Assembly: GCA_024180945.1 (NCBI GenBank)
Contig: JAKSGN010000005.1
Coordinates: 2,046,001 to 2,110,000, forward strand
Source of the DNA: Macrophomina tecta
Lineage: Eukaryota > Ascomycota > Dothideomycetes > Botryosphaeriales > Botryosphaeriaceae
Length of the DNA stretch: 64,000 nucleotides
Direction: 5' to 3'
Each line of letters starts with the position of its first letter. Within the stretch, counting starts at the first letter, position 1. The translations under genes were made by a program, and so were the position numbers. A model generated the notes under the pieces. The model was given only the letters and a program-made list of their open reading frames with translations. It was not told the origin of the DNA and made no database searches. This document shows, piece by piece, positions 53,128 to 63,913 of this stretch.

Positions 53128-54109
53128 TCAAGGTTCCATACCGACCGCCCACCACGACATTGACCTGCACAAAAGCGCAGTGGTGAATGCGAATGCGCAG
53201 TGGTGAATGCGAATTATCCGGTTCGTTGGCGTAGTTGAGTGCCCTCGGTCATTCGCAAAAATATCGCGCAATCCTGCAAACATTGGGGTAGCGCCGAAGT
53301 CCTTTGGCTTCTGAGACCGGAATGCCAAAATCCTTTGAACCCGAGGGCTCATAGGCTTGACAAGATTAAGGTCGGGAAGGAAAGGATATGCCTCCTCGGG
53401 TGTGAGATAACTACAAATCGAGCTTGTGGAAATAGCTCTCCGCCAGAAGTCGACAGCCCTGTTCGCACCTCTGCCGTGCGCCAACTTGCCAGTAAATAAG
53501 AGGATATCACCAGCCTCCATCTTAGCGGGGATTGTGTCTTCAAAGGCCCCATTGCTTGTAAAATCAACCCACTTATGACTTCCAAGTATAACTCGAGTCG
53601 CGCCGTTCTCGTCGGTAAACTTCGTCAGGGCGAGGAATCAGTTGATCGTTGCTTCTGGCCCATTATGGCCGAGTGATGTGAACATGGAAAACTGGGACTG
53701 ATCCCGGTGGAGCATCTGTGCCTGGCTGCCTGGGCCGATTTCAATGGCCTGGGCCGTGTTCAGCCACCACGTGCCTGATTCTTCATGGAAGACCTAATCA
53801 TTAACCGAATGAAAAAGGTCGTGATCAAGCAGCGCCTCGCGGAACGTCTTGCTGATTGTAGCCAAGTTTTGTCATACGTTTCGTGTTGTTGCCGTGGAAC
53901 TCCTTCACCCATTCATCTGAGGATTGCGAGCCAACCCCGACTTTGGCCAGGGCCGGATCCAGATCGTCGTTTATTTGGCGCACTTGATCTAGGCTAAGCA
54001 TACGCTTGATGACCTCGCAGCCGTCTTCCTTAATGACTTTAATAATACAGTCAGGACCATCTGCCGGGCTGACCCTCCTTAAAACCGGTTACTGAGTGTT
54101 GGATGGCAT
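53128..54109 (-). pseudogene. Phytanoyl-CoA dioxygenase (PhyH) family pseudogene with RIP-like stops
   Basis: This is a decayed Fe(II)/2-oxoglutarate dioxygenase. From ATG at 54109 the frame reads MPSNTQ, then TAA (54091-54089, from CAA), then PVLRRVSPADG and IIKVIKEDGCEVIKRML. A one-base frameshift occurs near 53862 (KRMTKL to ATISKTFREALL). TAG replaces TGG at 53796-53794, within SVND*VFHEESGTWWLN, and TGA replaces TGG at 53640-53638, within EATIN*FLALTKFTDENGATR. The metal-binding HxD is kept in MLHRDQSQF and the distal His in GKLAHGRGANR. All three stops are explained by C-to-T or G-to-A changes, as RIP would cause. The C-terminal end is uncertain; a 20-bp tandem duplication lies within the last codons. 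Confidence 0.82.
53175..53214. repeat. Perfect 20-bp tandem duplication
   Basis: GCGCAGTGGTGAATGCGAAT occurs twice with no spacer (53175-53194 and 53195-53214) near the 3' end of the PhyH relic. Confidence 0.95.
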
Positions 54110-56991
54110 GTTAGATTGTGGAGCCGTTCTCTGGAAAATAATATTCAATGGGAGCAAAGAAGGCCGATACTTAGATATCTGGAATTTTTATAGGGAGTGA
54201 ATTGTTGGTTTCGCTGGCAAGGAGATAGCAGTGTGGCTAGAGGAGTATGAATCCTGCTTGTATCCGAAGAGCATAGTAGGCAGTTGTGTATATATACTTG
54301 AGCAAGTGCTCGGGCAGCCGAGGATAAGAGGAAGCTTAAGTGTACTTATTTGCTTCCCATGACAGCAGCTAACTTAAATAAGAAATCATGCTGCGAGTGC
54401 CTAACGGTGACCGCCCTACTGTCCTAGAGTTCCGTGGGAAATAAATCTTATCTCACGTAGACAATGTCCACATTACCTCCCCTGTAACGGAGTTGGCCGT
54501 ACCCACTACGCCACGCCAACGCGGGCCTCGTTCGAGGGCAAAAGAAGTACTGGAATGAACCCAATTGAGGAGTCATTTTGACGTGATCAGATAATATGTC
54601 TGTCCGTGACATCCGCCAATTGGTAGCTACAGTTGCAATGCTAGCGTCTCCAGCTGCATCCGGAATATAAGCTACGTAAAAAAAAAAAAAAAAAAAAAAA
54701 AAACGGCAAGCTGATTATCAAGTCTAGGAGCGGCACTAGCTCCGACAATCGCAGCTTCGTTGTATGTGCTTAATAACGCTGCACACCAAATAGGAAACTA
54801 ATGGGCGAAGAGGCTATTAGCATTCACTGGCAATTATGACTTTACGCGAATCGACTCTAATTCACTGCTTTTAGGAATAGCCCTTACCTTGAACGCGCTA
54901 GATTTTCCGCCTTTCCCGTTGCTCTAACCTTTCCCCGTCGAGCTAGAAGCAAAAATTTGATGTTCTTCTGCCGCCTATGCACGAACTTTAGGTAAACTCC
55001 TATACGGCTTATTACCCCTCTTTAGTGTCTGGGTCCTTAGAGGCAGAGGCCCGCGGTTACAGTATTGGGGTCCTTGATGGTTCCCTGGTTGAGCAGTCAG
55101 GTTGCATGCGCAGTTGGCAGCCAAAGAGGCTTTTAGTGTCGGCTAGTCCAAACCCAACACAGCCGCACTGCATTTCAACGAACGGTACCAGTGCTGGTCA
55201 AGCCAGAGCCTCACAGGGACGAGCGAATACTTCAAGAAACCTCAATGATGATTTTGCAAGTTGAAAGATCTCACGCTACAAAGACCACTCCCGCGACGGA
55301 CTGCCCCCTCTCAAATCCGGCACCGTGACCCAGTACCCTTTCCCAGAGCTAGCCGTGGATCGATGAAGAAGTTCTCCTGAGCCCATTGAACCGCTCCAAC
55401 GTCTTGTGAACCGCTCATGGTTGGAAATCAAACCATGGGACCAGGCCGACAAATCCAGGGTTCGGTACCGTCGGTGGACCCAGTCGAAGCCATGGTTGGG
55501 CGCGAGCGCTTGTAAGTACTATAGTATAAAAACCAGTGAGGGTATCAGCCGCTGTGCAATGGCCGGTGGGTGCCCTTCTCAGCTCGTAACAATTTTCTGA
55601 TCCTCGCCGTAGCTCACAGCTGCTAGATTCTCTTCATCGAAAGTCACCCACTTATATCCGGACTCCCTCTACCAATCGCTCAGCCGGCTTATTCCTCAAC
55701 CTAACCACTCGTTCGTACGTCGTCGGTTGTATTGCGGATGGGCTGACTGAACGAAGAGGGTTGGGGGCCGAAGATGTGTTGCGGCGAGGCACTGAGGAAG
55801 ACCAATGATGACAACAATATCAACAGCGTTTGTTTCGCCACAGGCTCGTAGGAATACCGGCCTTGCTCGGTGAGCAGCGTGTTGGGCGGTACTGAGGTCT
55901 GAGCAGGAGCAAGTGCGTGGCCGAGGATCAGCAGAGGTGGGAGAAGGGGCCGATAGAAAGTGCTTTCGGGATGGATGGAACACAAGGGTTGGGGGGGAGG
56001 GAGGCGAGGATTGTTGGTTGGAAGAGAAAATGGATCTTAGGTGTATTGGATGGCTAAAATAGATGCTATCTATTCTCTACGAAGATCATGGCAGGTTCGA
56101 ATGTGCATCAGAGCGAAGGGCACGATTGTGACTATAGGAAGGAGGGACAGGATCGGAAAGTAGGAGAGCGCGGACCAAAGGAAGGCAGTCTGCGCAACAC
56201 CGCCCTCCCGACCTAACAAGAAGGTAGTTATCTTCCACTGCGCAAGCCCCTTCAGGAATGCGATGGCCTTTGCGCATCTTATCGTACCAGACGCAGTGGT
56301 CAGGAAACACCAGGCCCTTCGATCACTGAACTCCTTCATGGGCTATGACATTCCCGTTCTCTGGCAAATCCGGCATTCTAGCACTCCATGTATGGCAGCC
56401 ACTCTCTGGACGTGCAATAGCGGTATTCGTTATTTCTGTCCCCGTCTAGAATGGGGCTGCTCCACCCGGCAGCGTTGGTAATCGCCAGTATCACTCATTC
56501 GGATCATGCAAGCTGCCTGAGAGCTTTTGGTCAGAATGGATCCCACTGCAAAAGCCAAAGAAGAGAGTTGATTATCGGCTAGAACGAAGCATATATTCGC
56601 ACGTGATGCTGTATAACTGACCATAACGCCCGGACGATCCTCATCAGCTTTATTTTTCGCACCAACTAATTCTCTATAGGGAAAGAACAGGGTTGAAGGC
56701 GCAGAGGTCCCCGGCAGCTTCTGTTAAATTTCAATTTGAGAAAGACATAGTAGCCTCAATGAAAAGACTTGCGCACTGATTGTTCGATGTGTCAAAAGAG
56801 TTGTCAACATTTGATCCACTGAGGCTCCGGCCCCGCAGGGTGATATACAGAGGCCTAGCAGGTCAAGAGCCGCCGAATCAGAATCTGTACCTGGCCTCTT
56901 CCATGAGTTTTCCGGCCTGCCATTCTGCAATTGTGCTCAAGGCGCGCTTCCCACAGCACCGTGTCTTTCTACTCAACCACCTCGGCATCGT
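54110..56991. other. Decayed gene-poor region, probable repeat remnants
   Basis: About 2.9 kb contain few open frames, frequent TA steps and an A26 tract at 54678-54703. Near 54485-54530 the minus strand holds a tRNA-like half (A-box TGGCGTAGTGGG with a TGGC/GCCA stem). No transposase, reverse transcriptase or terminal repeats were recognised. Minus-strand frames at 55701-55985 and 56070-56339 encode hydrophobic peptides of 94 and 89 residues with no family resemblance and are not called as genes. Confidence 0.45.
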
Positions 56992-57891
56992 TCAGTTAGC
57001 CCTCTTATAATCCTGGGCCGCCCTCAGTTCATCCATCTTCGCGACCCGCTTCTTGAATTCCTCGTACTGGCACTTCTCGTAGGTGTGCCTCTCATCCTGA
57101 GATAAGAAATATGTCAGCCTGTGATGCCTCTTGCAACTGGCCGTGCAAACCCATAGTACATCCAGTCGTGCTGTTGCGACTGTTGCTATTCTCCTACTCC
57201 CATATATCCAGTCAAGATTCAACCTGCCAACGAAATGGGGTCCACGCATTGACTGCATCCAGGACCAGACCATCCCACCCTACCCTCCACCACCACCACG
57301 ACTTATGCTCAGCCCTCAACCTCCACACCTCCTCGAGTTCCAGACCAAGACAGCTACCCACGGCCAACAACAGCAGCAGCAGCAGCAGCAACAGTATCAA
57401 TCGGCCGATATTTTCTCATCAAACAACCGATTCCCCAAACAGCCGCCAATTCCATCATGAAATAAACACAATTCTCACCTCGCACTTCCAGGGCAAATAG
57501 TACTCTTCGTAGCGGCAGCGGTTTAGCGGGATGAGCAGGTGCGCGCAGGTATCGCGGTAGGCCAGGGGCAGCTTGGCAGCGGTCATATCCTCGCGGGAGG
57601 CGCCTACGGTCGGCATCGACTCGATTAGCTTTCCGTTCTTCCATGCATTTCCCTCTTCTCCCATTGTGCGACGGAATGGGTGCGCGGCGAAGCATTGGTG
57701 CAGAAATGCGAGGTGCGAGAGGTACAGCGAGGTCTCCAAGGGTTGGCGAGATGCGGATGGGATCGGTCGGACGGGCTGGTGGTAGGTACGTCGGGGCGAG
57801 ATTCGAGCGACGGCGGAGTGGAGGACGGGACGCGCTACTCACCGCTGCTGCCGAGGCCGACGGCGTTCTTGATCGTCTCGGTCACCGTCAT
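56992..57891 (-). CDS. NDUFB7: NADH:ubiquinone oxidoreductase subunit B18 (NDUFB7)
   Basis: This is an accessory subunit of mitochondrial complex I, located on the intermembrane-space side. Three exons (57843-57891, 57479-57603, 56992-57096; introns of 239 and 382 nt) give 92 residues. The protein reads MTVTETIKNAVGLGSSG, then ASREDMTAAKLPLAYRD. It contains the twin CX9C signature of a CHCH protein: CAHLLIPLNRC, then CEDERHTYEKC across the second junction. This is followed by QYEEFKKRVAKMDELRAA. Proteins with this motif are imported and oxidised by the Mia40 pathway. Both introns are long for this window; the second contains a CAG/CTG repeat. The short first exon rests on splice logic and is the least certain part. 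Confidence 0.92.
57366..57393 (+). repeat. CAG trinucleotide repeat inside an NDUFB7 intron
   Basis: A run of CAA/CAG units, about nine long, lies within the second intron of the complex I subunit gene. Read on the minus (gene) strand it is CTG/TTG. Confidence 0.85.
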
Positions 57892-58919
57892 TGCGTGAAG
57901 TGATATTGCGGCAACGGAGGAGAAGGGAGTGGAGAAGAGGATATGCTGCGTTGGCGGGTTGCCGGGGTGGGTATGACGGCAGCTTTGTGAGGGTGGATTG
58001 GAGGTTGTGGTGTTGCTGCGGCTCGCCGGAGATCCAGTTGCTCCGACCAATGAAGCATGAGGCGGTGAAACACGAATGCCAAGGCCGAAATGCTCCTGGC
58101 CACTCCTATGCAAGTAATTATGCACAAGCGTTTGCTTGGTATGTAAACAATTGACTTAGAAACGGAGACGCTGCCATGATCGAGAGACTCAATTGAGAGT
58201 TTCATCTTCCAAGCTGGACAAATCAGATTCAGACACAACCAGGGTCTTTACTCGTCTCCAGGCCGACACTTATTGATTCCGGAGCATCACGATTCATGTT
58301 GGTTCAGTTTGAATTGACTTTTCCTTTGCCATTGAAATATTGAAAGGCCCGTTTCGTGATAATTAACCCGTCATTTATCGTGATGACGCTCAAAGAAATA
58401 ACACAATAGCTAAGAAGACTGAAAGAACCCCAGAGCCGTAAACTCCCCAACCCATAAGCAGCAGTGACATCCGGCAGTAAAGAGAAGTGAAAAAGAAAGA
58501 AGAGAAGGGGCTGCCGTCACCGGAAACAGAAAAGACAATCGCCATCCTTTCCCATCCAACGCCGTTCGCGATCCTTGCTCCCTGCGCCCTTCATATCGTC
58601 CGAAATGAAAACCCAGCCAAGAGACCAAATGCCCACCGTCAAGTAGCTCGCTCGCTGTCATCTCATGTAGAAAATCTGGCGTCTCCGCGAAACTGGAACG
58701 CTCATCAACTAAACGCAAACCCCAGGCCTACTCATGCCAGCCTGTTGTGGTCCTCACATGATTCGTATGAGTCCGCTGTACAAAGTGAACAACTGCGCCC
58801 GATCGAATAAAGATATCCGAGACTGTAAGACTTCCAGAGTCTTGCGCGCCGCCACCGCCGAGGTCTCTGATGATATCGGTCAACGACAACGCTCACGCAT
58901 ATACTTCGAGCAAATCAAC
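57892..58919. other. Intergenic region
   Basis: This holds the NDUFB7 upstream region and the 3' flank of the Cdc14 gene. No gene is supported. Confidence 0.5.
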
Positions 58920-60997
58920 TCATTTGACCCTTGTGCTGCCCAGGCTCCCAACTCTGCCGCTGGTCTTCCGTACGCCTGCCTTGCTCTCGGTGCTGCGTCT
59001 GGCTGGTGTGCTTCTGGTCTTGCCCACACTGATCGCACCAGATCCACTGACTGACTTGCCAGATGGGGTCTTCGGACGCACTGATCGGTTCTCAATGTCG
59101 CTTTCGCCCCCGTTCCAGGTAGTGGTAGTTGTCGACATTGTCGTCGTTGTGGTGCAGCTGACAGCTCGCCGCTTGCTGTTGCTACCATGCGACTTGGGTG
59201 ACTTGGAACTTGGCGACCTTGAAGCAGCTCGCTTTGCCAGCAGACGGAGCTGCGCCTCCTCTTCCGATTCAGACCCTTCCTGCGACACTCGATGTGACTG
59301 GACGATCTCTGCCTCCGAGTCAGGAAGAATATAGGGCTCCTTCTCCTGCACCCTGCGGGGTGATGGGTGCCTGCTACCGGCACCGTATAGTTTGCTCGTC
59401 TTCCTAGGCTGGCCCGGTGTGGGGGCAGGAAGGTTCTCATCATTGACACCGGTACCCGAGATTGACGTTGCTCGTTGGTCATTGGATGATATCTCTCCAA
59501 GTGCCGCGCGCTTCTGACTGCCGTTGGGAGGAGTGTACGTCTGGCTGTTGCTGGTCAAACGCTGCTTGGCCAAGCTCTTGGTAGGAGTAGCCGGTTGGAG
59601 AGCGGCCAATTTCTCCTTCATGGAGTCCTCGTACCACCACTCCCTGAAGGTGCCCTGGTTCAAATGCAGCCAGTGCTGTTGGGGCCCAACGACCATTCCT
59701 GGACGCATGAAGCGCATAAAGGCAATTACCTCGTTGGCTGTGAAGCCATGCCTGTAGATGAGATAAGCACCGATGAGGCAGCCGGTGCGGCCGAGACCGG
59801 CCTTGCAGTGCACAGCGATACCCTTCTTCCTGACAGTAATCATCTCATGAGCCAGGTTGACGAAGTTGCGGACGAGGTGAAGAGGCGGGCACGTGCCGTC
59901 GTCGAAGATCATGTCGAGGTGCTGAATGCCAAGAGCGGTGAAGTAAGTGGGGGAGTACAGTTCGGAGTTCAGGCGGACGACGAGGCCGATATTGCGAGTA
60001 GAGAAGTGGGTAAGGACGTTCTTGAAAGGGGTAGGGATCTTTGCGTGCTGGAGCTCAGCAACAGTCTTGGGAACGGTCGCGTACATCGGCGATGAGGGGG
60101 GGATGACGTGGGTCGGTGCGAATTGAGGCGACGCGAAAGCAAGGAAGTCGGGCGAGATCCAGTTGAAGTCGCCCATGTCTACACGCTCGTACTTCTCGTA
60201 CCTGTCAAAATCAGTCAGAGATGTTGAAATAGCACGGAATGCGGAGTTGCCTACTCCTCCAAACTGAAATCCTTGAGGCTGCAGATGCCCTCCTCCTTGG
60301 CTTTCCATACACCATAGACAACGTCCTGGATGTTGAGAACATAGTCGGCCTGGCTGTAGCCAGCATCCCTGAAGGGCATGCACGGGGGGTCCATCTGAGC
60401 AATGGGTGCCAGGGCGAGGTGGGGTGGCCAGTTCTGGATCAGAACCATGTAGCAAGCAAGAAGGCAAGCGGAGTTGGCGCGGCCTGTTATTCGAATGTTA
60501 GCTTCGCAAAGCAGTACCGGAGCAATTGGTCTTACTCCTCGAGTCGGCGCAGCTCCAGAAAACAACAGGCCTGTCCTCATTGTTGGGATCGCCCAGTACC
60601 TCATGCAGCTGAACGGCGAAGCGGTAGAGGTGGCCGATGTGGAATGGGCCGAAGTCGGCGTGGAAGGCATTGTACAGCAGGGTGCGGTCAACAGAGAAGT
60701 AGACGGGCTGCGGGTGAGACTTGGAGGGCGAGGTAGGGCCTGCTTGAGCCTTTGCGGAGCGCTTGCTCGGAGACCTGCGTTCCTTGGTGGCGGGGTACGG
60801 GAAGGGAGTCTGCGCGTTGGGAGTCGAGGTATACGAGGCCAAGTACAGACGGTCTGGCCGCCATTCACATGCTGTTTAGCCACCTAGGGTTCTTTCATAG
60901 AGGCGGAGTTGGATTGTTTACCTTGGATGTACTCGATTATCTGGCCGTAGTGTTGCGGCGCATGGCGCTCGTCGTCGTGCGAGTGGTGCGACGGCAT
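58920..60997 (-). CDS. cdc14: Cdc14 dual-specificity protein phosphatase
   Basis: This phosphatase reverses Cdk phosphorylation (Ser-Pro sites) at mitotic exit, septation and in DNA repair. Four exons (60922-60997, 60536-60853, 60255-60483, 58920-60201; introns of 68, 52 and 53 nt) give 634 residues. The N-terminal half has the family's non-catalytic domain: IIEYIQDRLYLASYTSTP, FSVDRTLLYNAFHADFGPFH, VVFWSCADSRSRANSACLLA, and LKDFSLEEYEKYERVDMGDF across junctions. The catalytic loop is HCKAGLGRTG with nucleophile Cys340 and Arg346. The region after about residue 395 is Ser/Thr/Pro- and Lys/Arg-rich, with many SP/TP sites, as in fungal Cdc14 tails. The start at 60997 gives MPSHHSHDDERHAPQ. It is divergent from a SET-domain gene, 647 bp away. 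Confidence 0.96.
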
Positions 60998-61644
60998 CGC
61001 GACTCAGTGTATGCGATTGCTCGTCCGGTCCGTGAGCCACCTGAACAGGCGGTGGAAGCTATGCGCGTGGAGGATGCAGCGGCGCGGGCGTGGGCAGCTG
61101 TGCGGCGAGTGGACGGGCGGCGAAGGCGTGTTGTGGGCGCGATCTCGTAGGAATGCAAACGGGGCAGTGGGGTGGTCTGCCTGGGGTACGGCGGGATGCG
61201 CGCAAAGAAATACTGCTAGCGATGATGGAATGGGGAGTGATGTTGGAGTTGGAGCCGGATGGGAGCGTATTAAGAGAGATGAGCGGCGCTGTGTTGTTGT
61301 CGGCGCTCTTAGCGTCGTGTGGACCTTTGTTTTGACCAGGGCCGTTGCCGTGGTGCCTGCACGCTCCGCCTTGGCCTGGGCCACTCCGCCCGCCAGCCCA
61401 CTGCCCACGACCTGCCAGCAGCACTAGTTTTTCCCTGTTCTCATTCCGTTGCTATAGAGCCAGACTGACGTACTGCCAGCCTCCTCCTCCAGCACCCCAG
61501 ACGGCTGCCCTATTCCCAGCCCTCAGGGCGCGTCGCCGCGTGCAAGGGCTCTACAGACTCGTGCGCACACCGCCTCGTCGCTGCACCTCCGCACCGAAGG
61601 CTCCAGCTCCTCGCGTCGCGACAACAAAGCCCTCACGTTCCGGC
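60998..61644. promoter_or_regulatory. Shared divergent region, cdc14 / SET-domain gene
   Basis: The 647 bp between divergent starts must hold both promoters. The frame of the SET gene stays open upstream to an ATG at 61345, so its 3' part (61345-61644) may instead be coding or a leader. Confidence 0.5.
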
Positions 61645-63913
61645 ATGATCATCAAAAGGGGTAGGGCGGAGGGCTGGCTGAGGCTGCCCGTCTCCGCCCT
61701 CAAGCCTTGGGCCGACCTCCATGACATCACCCTGAGTGGCATCACCGTTGGGCCAATTCCCGGCTTTGAGCAGCGAGGCTCCACCGTAATCGCTGACAGG
61801 GTCCTCTCCGCTCGGAATACAGAGCCGCTGATGATCATTCCGCGCGACCTTGTACTGTCGCAAGAGGCCGTCCGCGTCCACGCCAAGTCGGACCAGCATC
61901 TGCGGGAAGTACTCGATGCTCTGGCCGAATTTGGACGGGTAAGCTATCTCAATGTTTCGTTCGCATTTCTGTCGCCCCTGGAGCCGTTATTTGTCGCATG
62001 ACCGGATACTTGTCAAATGTCGCCTCGCATGCCTCGAATTCAGAAGAAGTCAGACTTTTGTCTGGACGAACTACTTGCTTCCATATGACGCGAGATGTTC
62101 CCGTATACGGATCACGTAGTGACGAAAAAAAAAAAAACCCCCTCAGGCAGGCATAGCAGTCAGCTGGCATCAATGACTTGCCCAATGTCTTATGACGCAG
62201 TCATTCCAAGTCTGTTCGACGTAATGTTGCTGTTCGCTTCTACCCTGGTCGGTGTGGTCATGGCCAGCTGTACGGGCTCCACAGTCCAGAGCCAAGGTCG
62301 CACCAGCCAGGCTATCTGGCCTCCAAAACAACAATGCTTTTGCAACCGTCTCGCGGCTCGTTATTTTGCTTCAGCCGCATGTTGGTCGGCACAGAACTTG
62401 CGCCCTGCATTGTTATCGATTCGTGTCCGACGGTTTCACACGAACCCATGTGGTCTGCTACCACACACACCCATCGCTCACGTGGAGATTTGCCGACCGT
62501 CTGCATTGGGAAAAAGCTGCGTCTGGAATCCTCCTAGTCTAAGCGGACTACCCTATTCAACATGTTTATCATTCAGACACGTTATATTTAGCACATTCTT
62601 GATCTCGAACTCTCGCTTACAAGCACTCAGACCTCGAGGATTTCAATACTAGTATTCCTTCTCATGCAAGCAACGTCAAACTGCCCCGGCCTGAAGACAA
62701 AGATTGGAGTGCATAACCCATTCAAAGAGTAATTTCCATCGAATCCCGCGGGATGATTGTGCGCTGATCTATATAGATATATCAAATTCTTGCCTGAGGA
62801 GCTGTTGCCTACTTTCTGGACGGAGTCTGAGCGCGAACTTCTTATCGGCACCACACTGAAGCCAGCAGTCGAAGCGAAGATCAGGAGCTTGCACAGAGAG
62901 TTCGAGCAGCTGCGATCTGCAACCGAACCACTCAAGTGGTGTGAGGAAATATGGTGGGACGAAGAAGATGGCAATTTGTCCTTCGATGACTGGCTCCAGG
63001 TCGACGCTATGTACAGATCTCGCGCTCTTGAATTCCCAGGGATCGGCGACAGTATGGTGCCTTGCGTTGACATGGCTAACCATGCCAGCGGTGAGGCTAC
63101 AGCTGCACTATACGAGACCGACTCAGATGGAAATGCCGTCCTTCTCTTGCGAGACGATAAGGAGCTTGGAAAGGGCGACGAAATCACAATCACGTTAGTC
63201 GGCCATCTGTCCACCACTCTGCAAAAGACACTAATCGATATCCAAGTTATGGAGACAAGAAGGGAGCATGCGAGATGCTTTTCTCTTATGGCTTCATTGA
63301 GGACAGCATGGCCTCAGCGCGCGAGCTCTTCTTGGACTTGGACATCCCCGACGACGATCCCCTCAAACGTGCAAAATTGCATGTGAACAATTCAGCGCCG
63401 GGGTTCCGTGTTTTCGATTCTGACGATGCAGGTGCGACGGCCGGCTCCACTAGCTGGCAGAGCGACTTCGTCTGGCTCCTCGTCGTAAACGAGGAGGACG
63501 GTTTAGAGTTTGAAGTCGCTCAAACCACAGATGGCGGACGTGAGCTCCGCGTTTATTGGAGTGGCTCGGCGTTGGAGGAACCAGAGAAGCTAGCGCATGC
63601 CCTCAAGGCACACCCAATGTGGGATGTGTTCAGACTTCGTGCCGTTGCTCTAATCCAAGATAGGATCGAAGGGCAATTGCGTCTGTTGTATGGGGCTGAT
63701 GATGAAGTGCAGGCGGTGCCAAGAGGCGAAGGTGCCCGGATCCGGGGGCGCGTCTGGTCTCTCGCAACCAGGTTGAGAACGCTGGAGAGGGATTTGTTGG
63801 AGAGGGCCTATGGCAATCTTGAGGAAGAGAAAGAAAAACTCATAGAGACTGAGAGCGTGCAGCAGTACTTGCAAGCCATGGCGCAACAAGATCATGAGGA
63901 GGACTTCACCTGA
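61645..63913 (+). CDS. SET-domain protein lysine methyltransferase (RuBisCO-LSMT/Rkm type)
   Basis: Four exons (61645-61938, 62631-62728, 62777-63193, 63247-63913; introns of 692, 48 and 53 nt) give 491 residues. The family transfers methyl groups from S-adenosylmethionine to lysines, in fungi mostly on ribosomal proteins; the substrate here is unknown. The SET start is GITVGPIPGFEQRGSTVIAD. The first splice gives LAEFGR-TSRISILVFLLMQ, then IGVHNPFKE-YIKFLPEELLPTFW. The SET core is split by the family's insert (WCEEIWWDEED, DSMVPCVDMANHA), with Asn-His of the motif at MANH. The last motif, GDEITIT-YGDKKGACEMLFSYGF, crosses the third junction and carries the catalytic-site Tyr. A substrate-binding C-terminal domain follows. 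In-frame codons upstream to 61345 would add 100 residues without Asp or Glu. Confidence 0.9.

Noticed and set aside
58880..59500. 206-codon minus-strand frame overlapping the Cdc14 tail
   Set aside because: It is an out-of-frame reading of the Cdc14 last exon.
61939..62630. Idea that the SET gene is broken by an insertion
   Set aside because: A correct donor and acceptor restore the frame and the conserved SET sequence, so it is read as one long intron.
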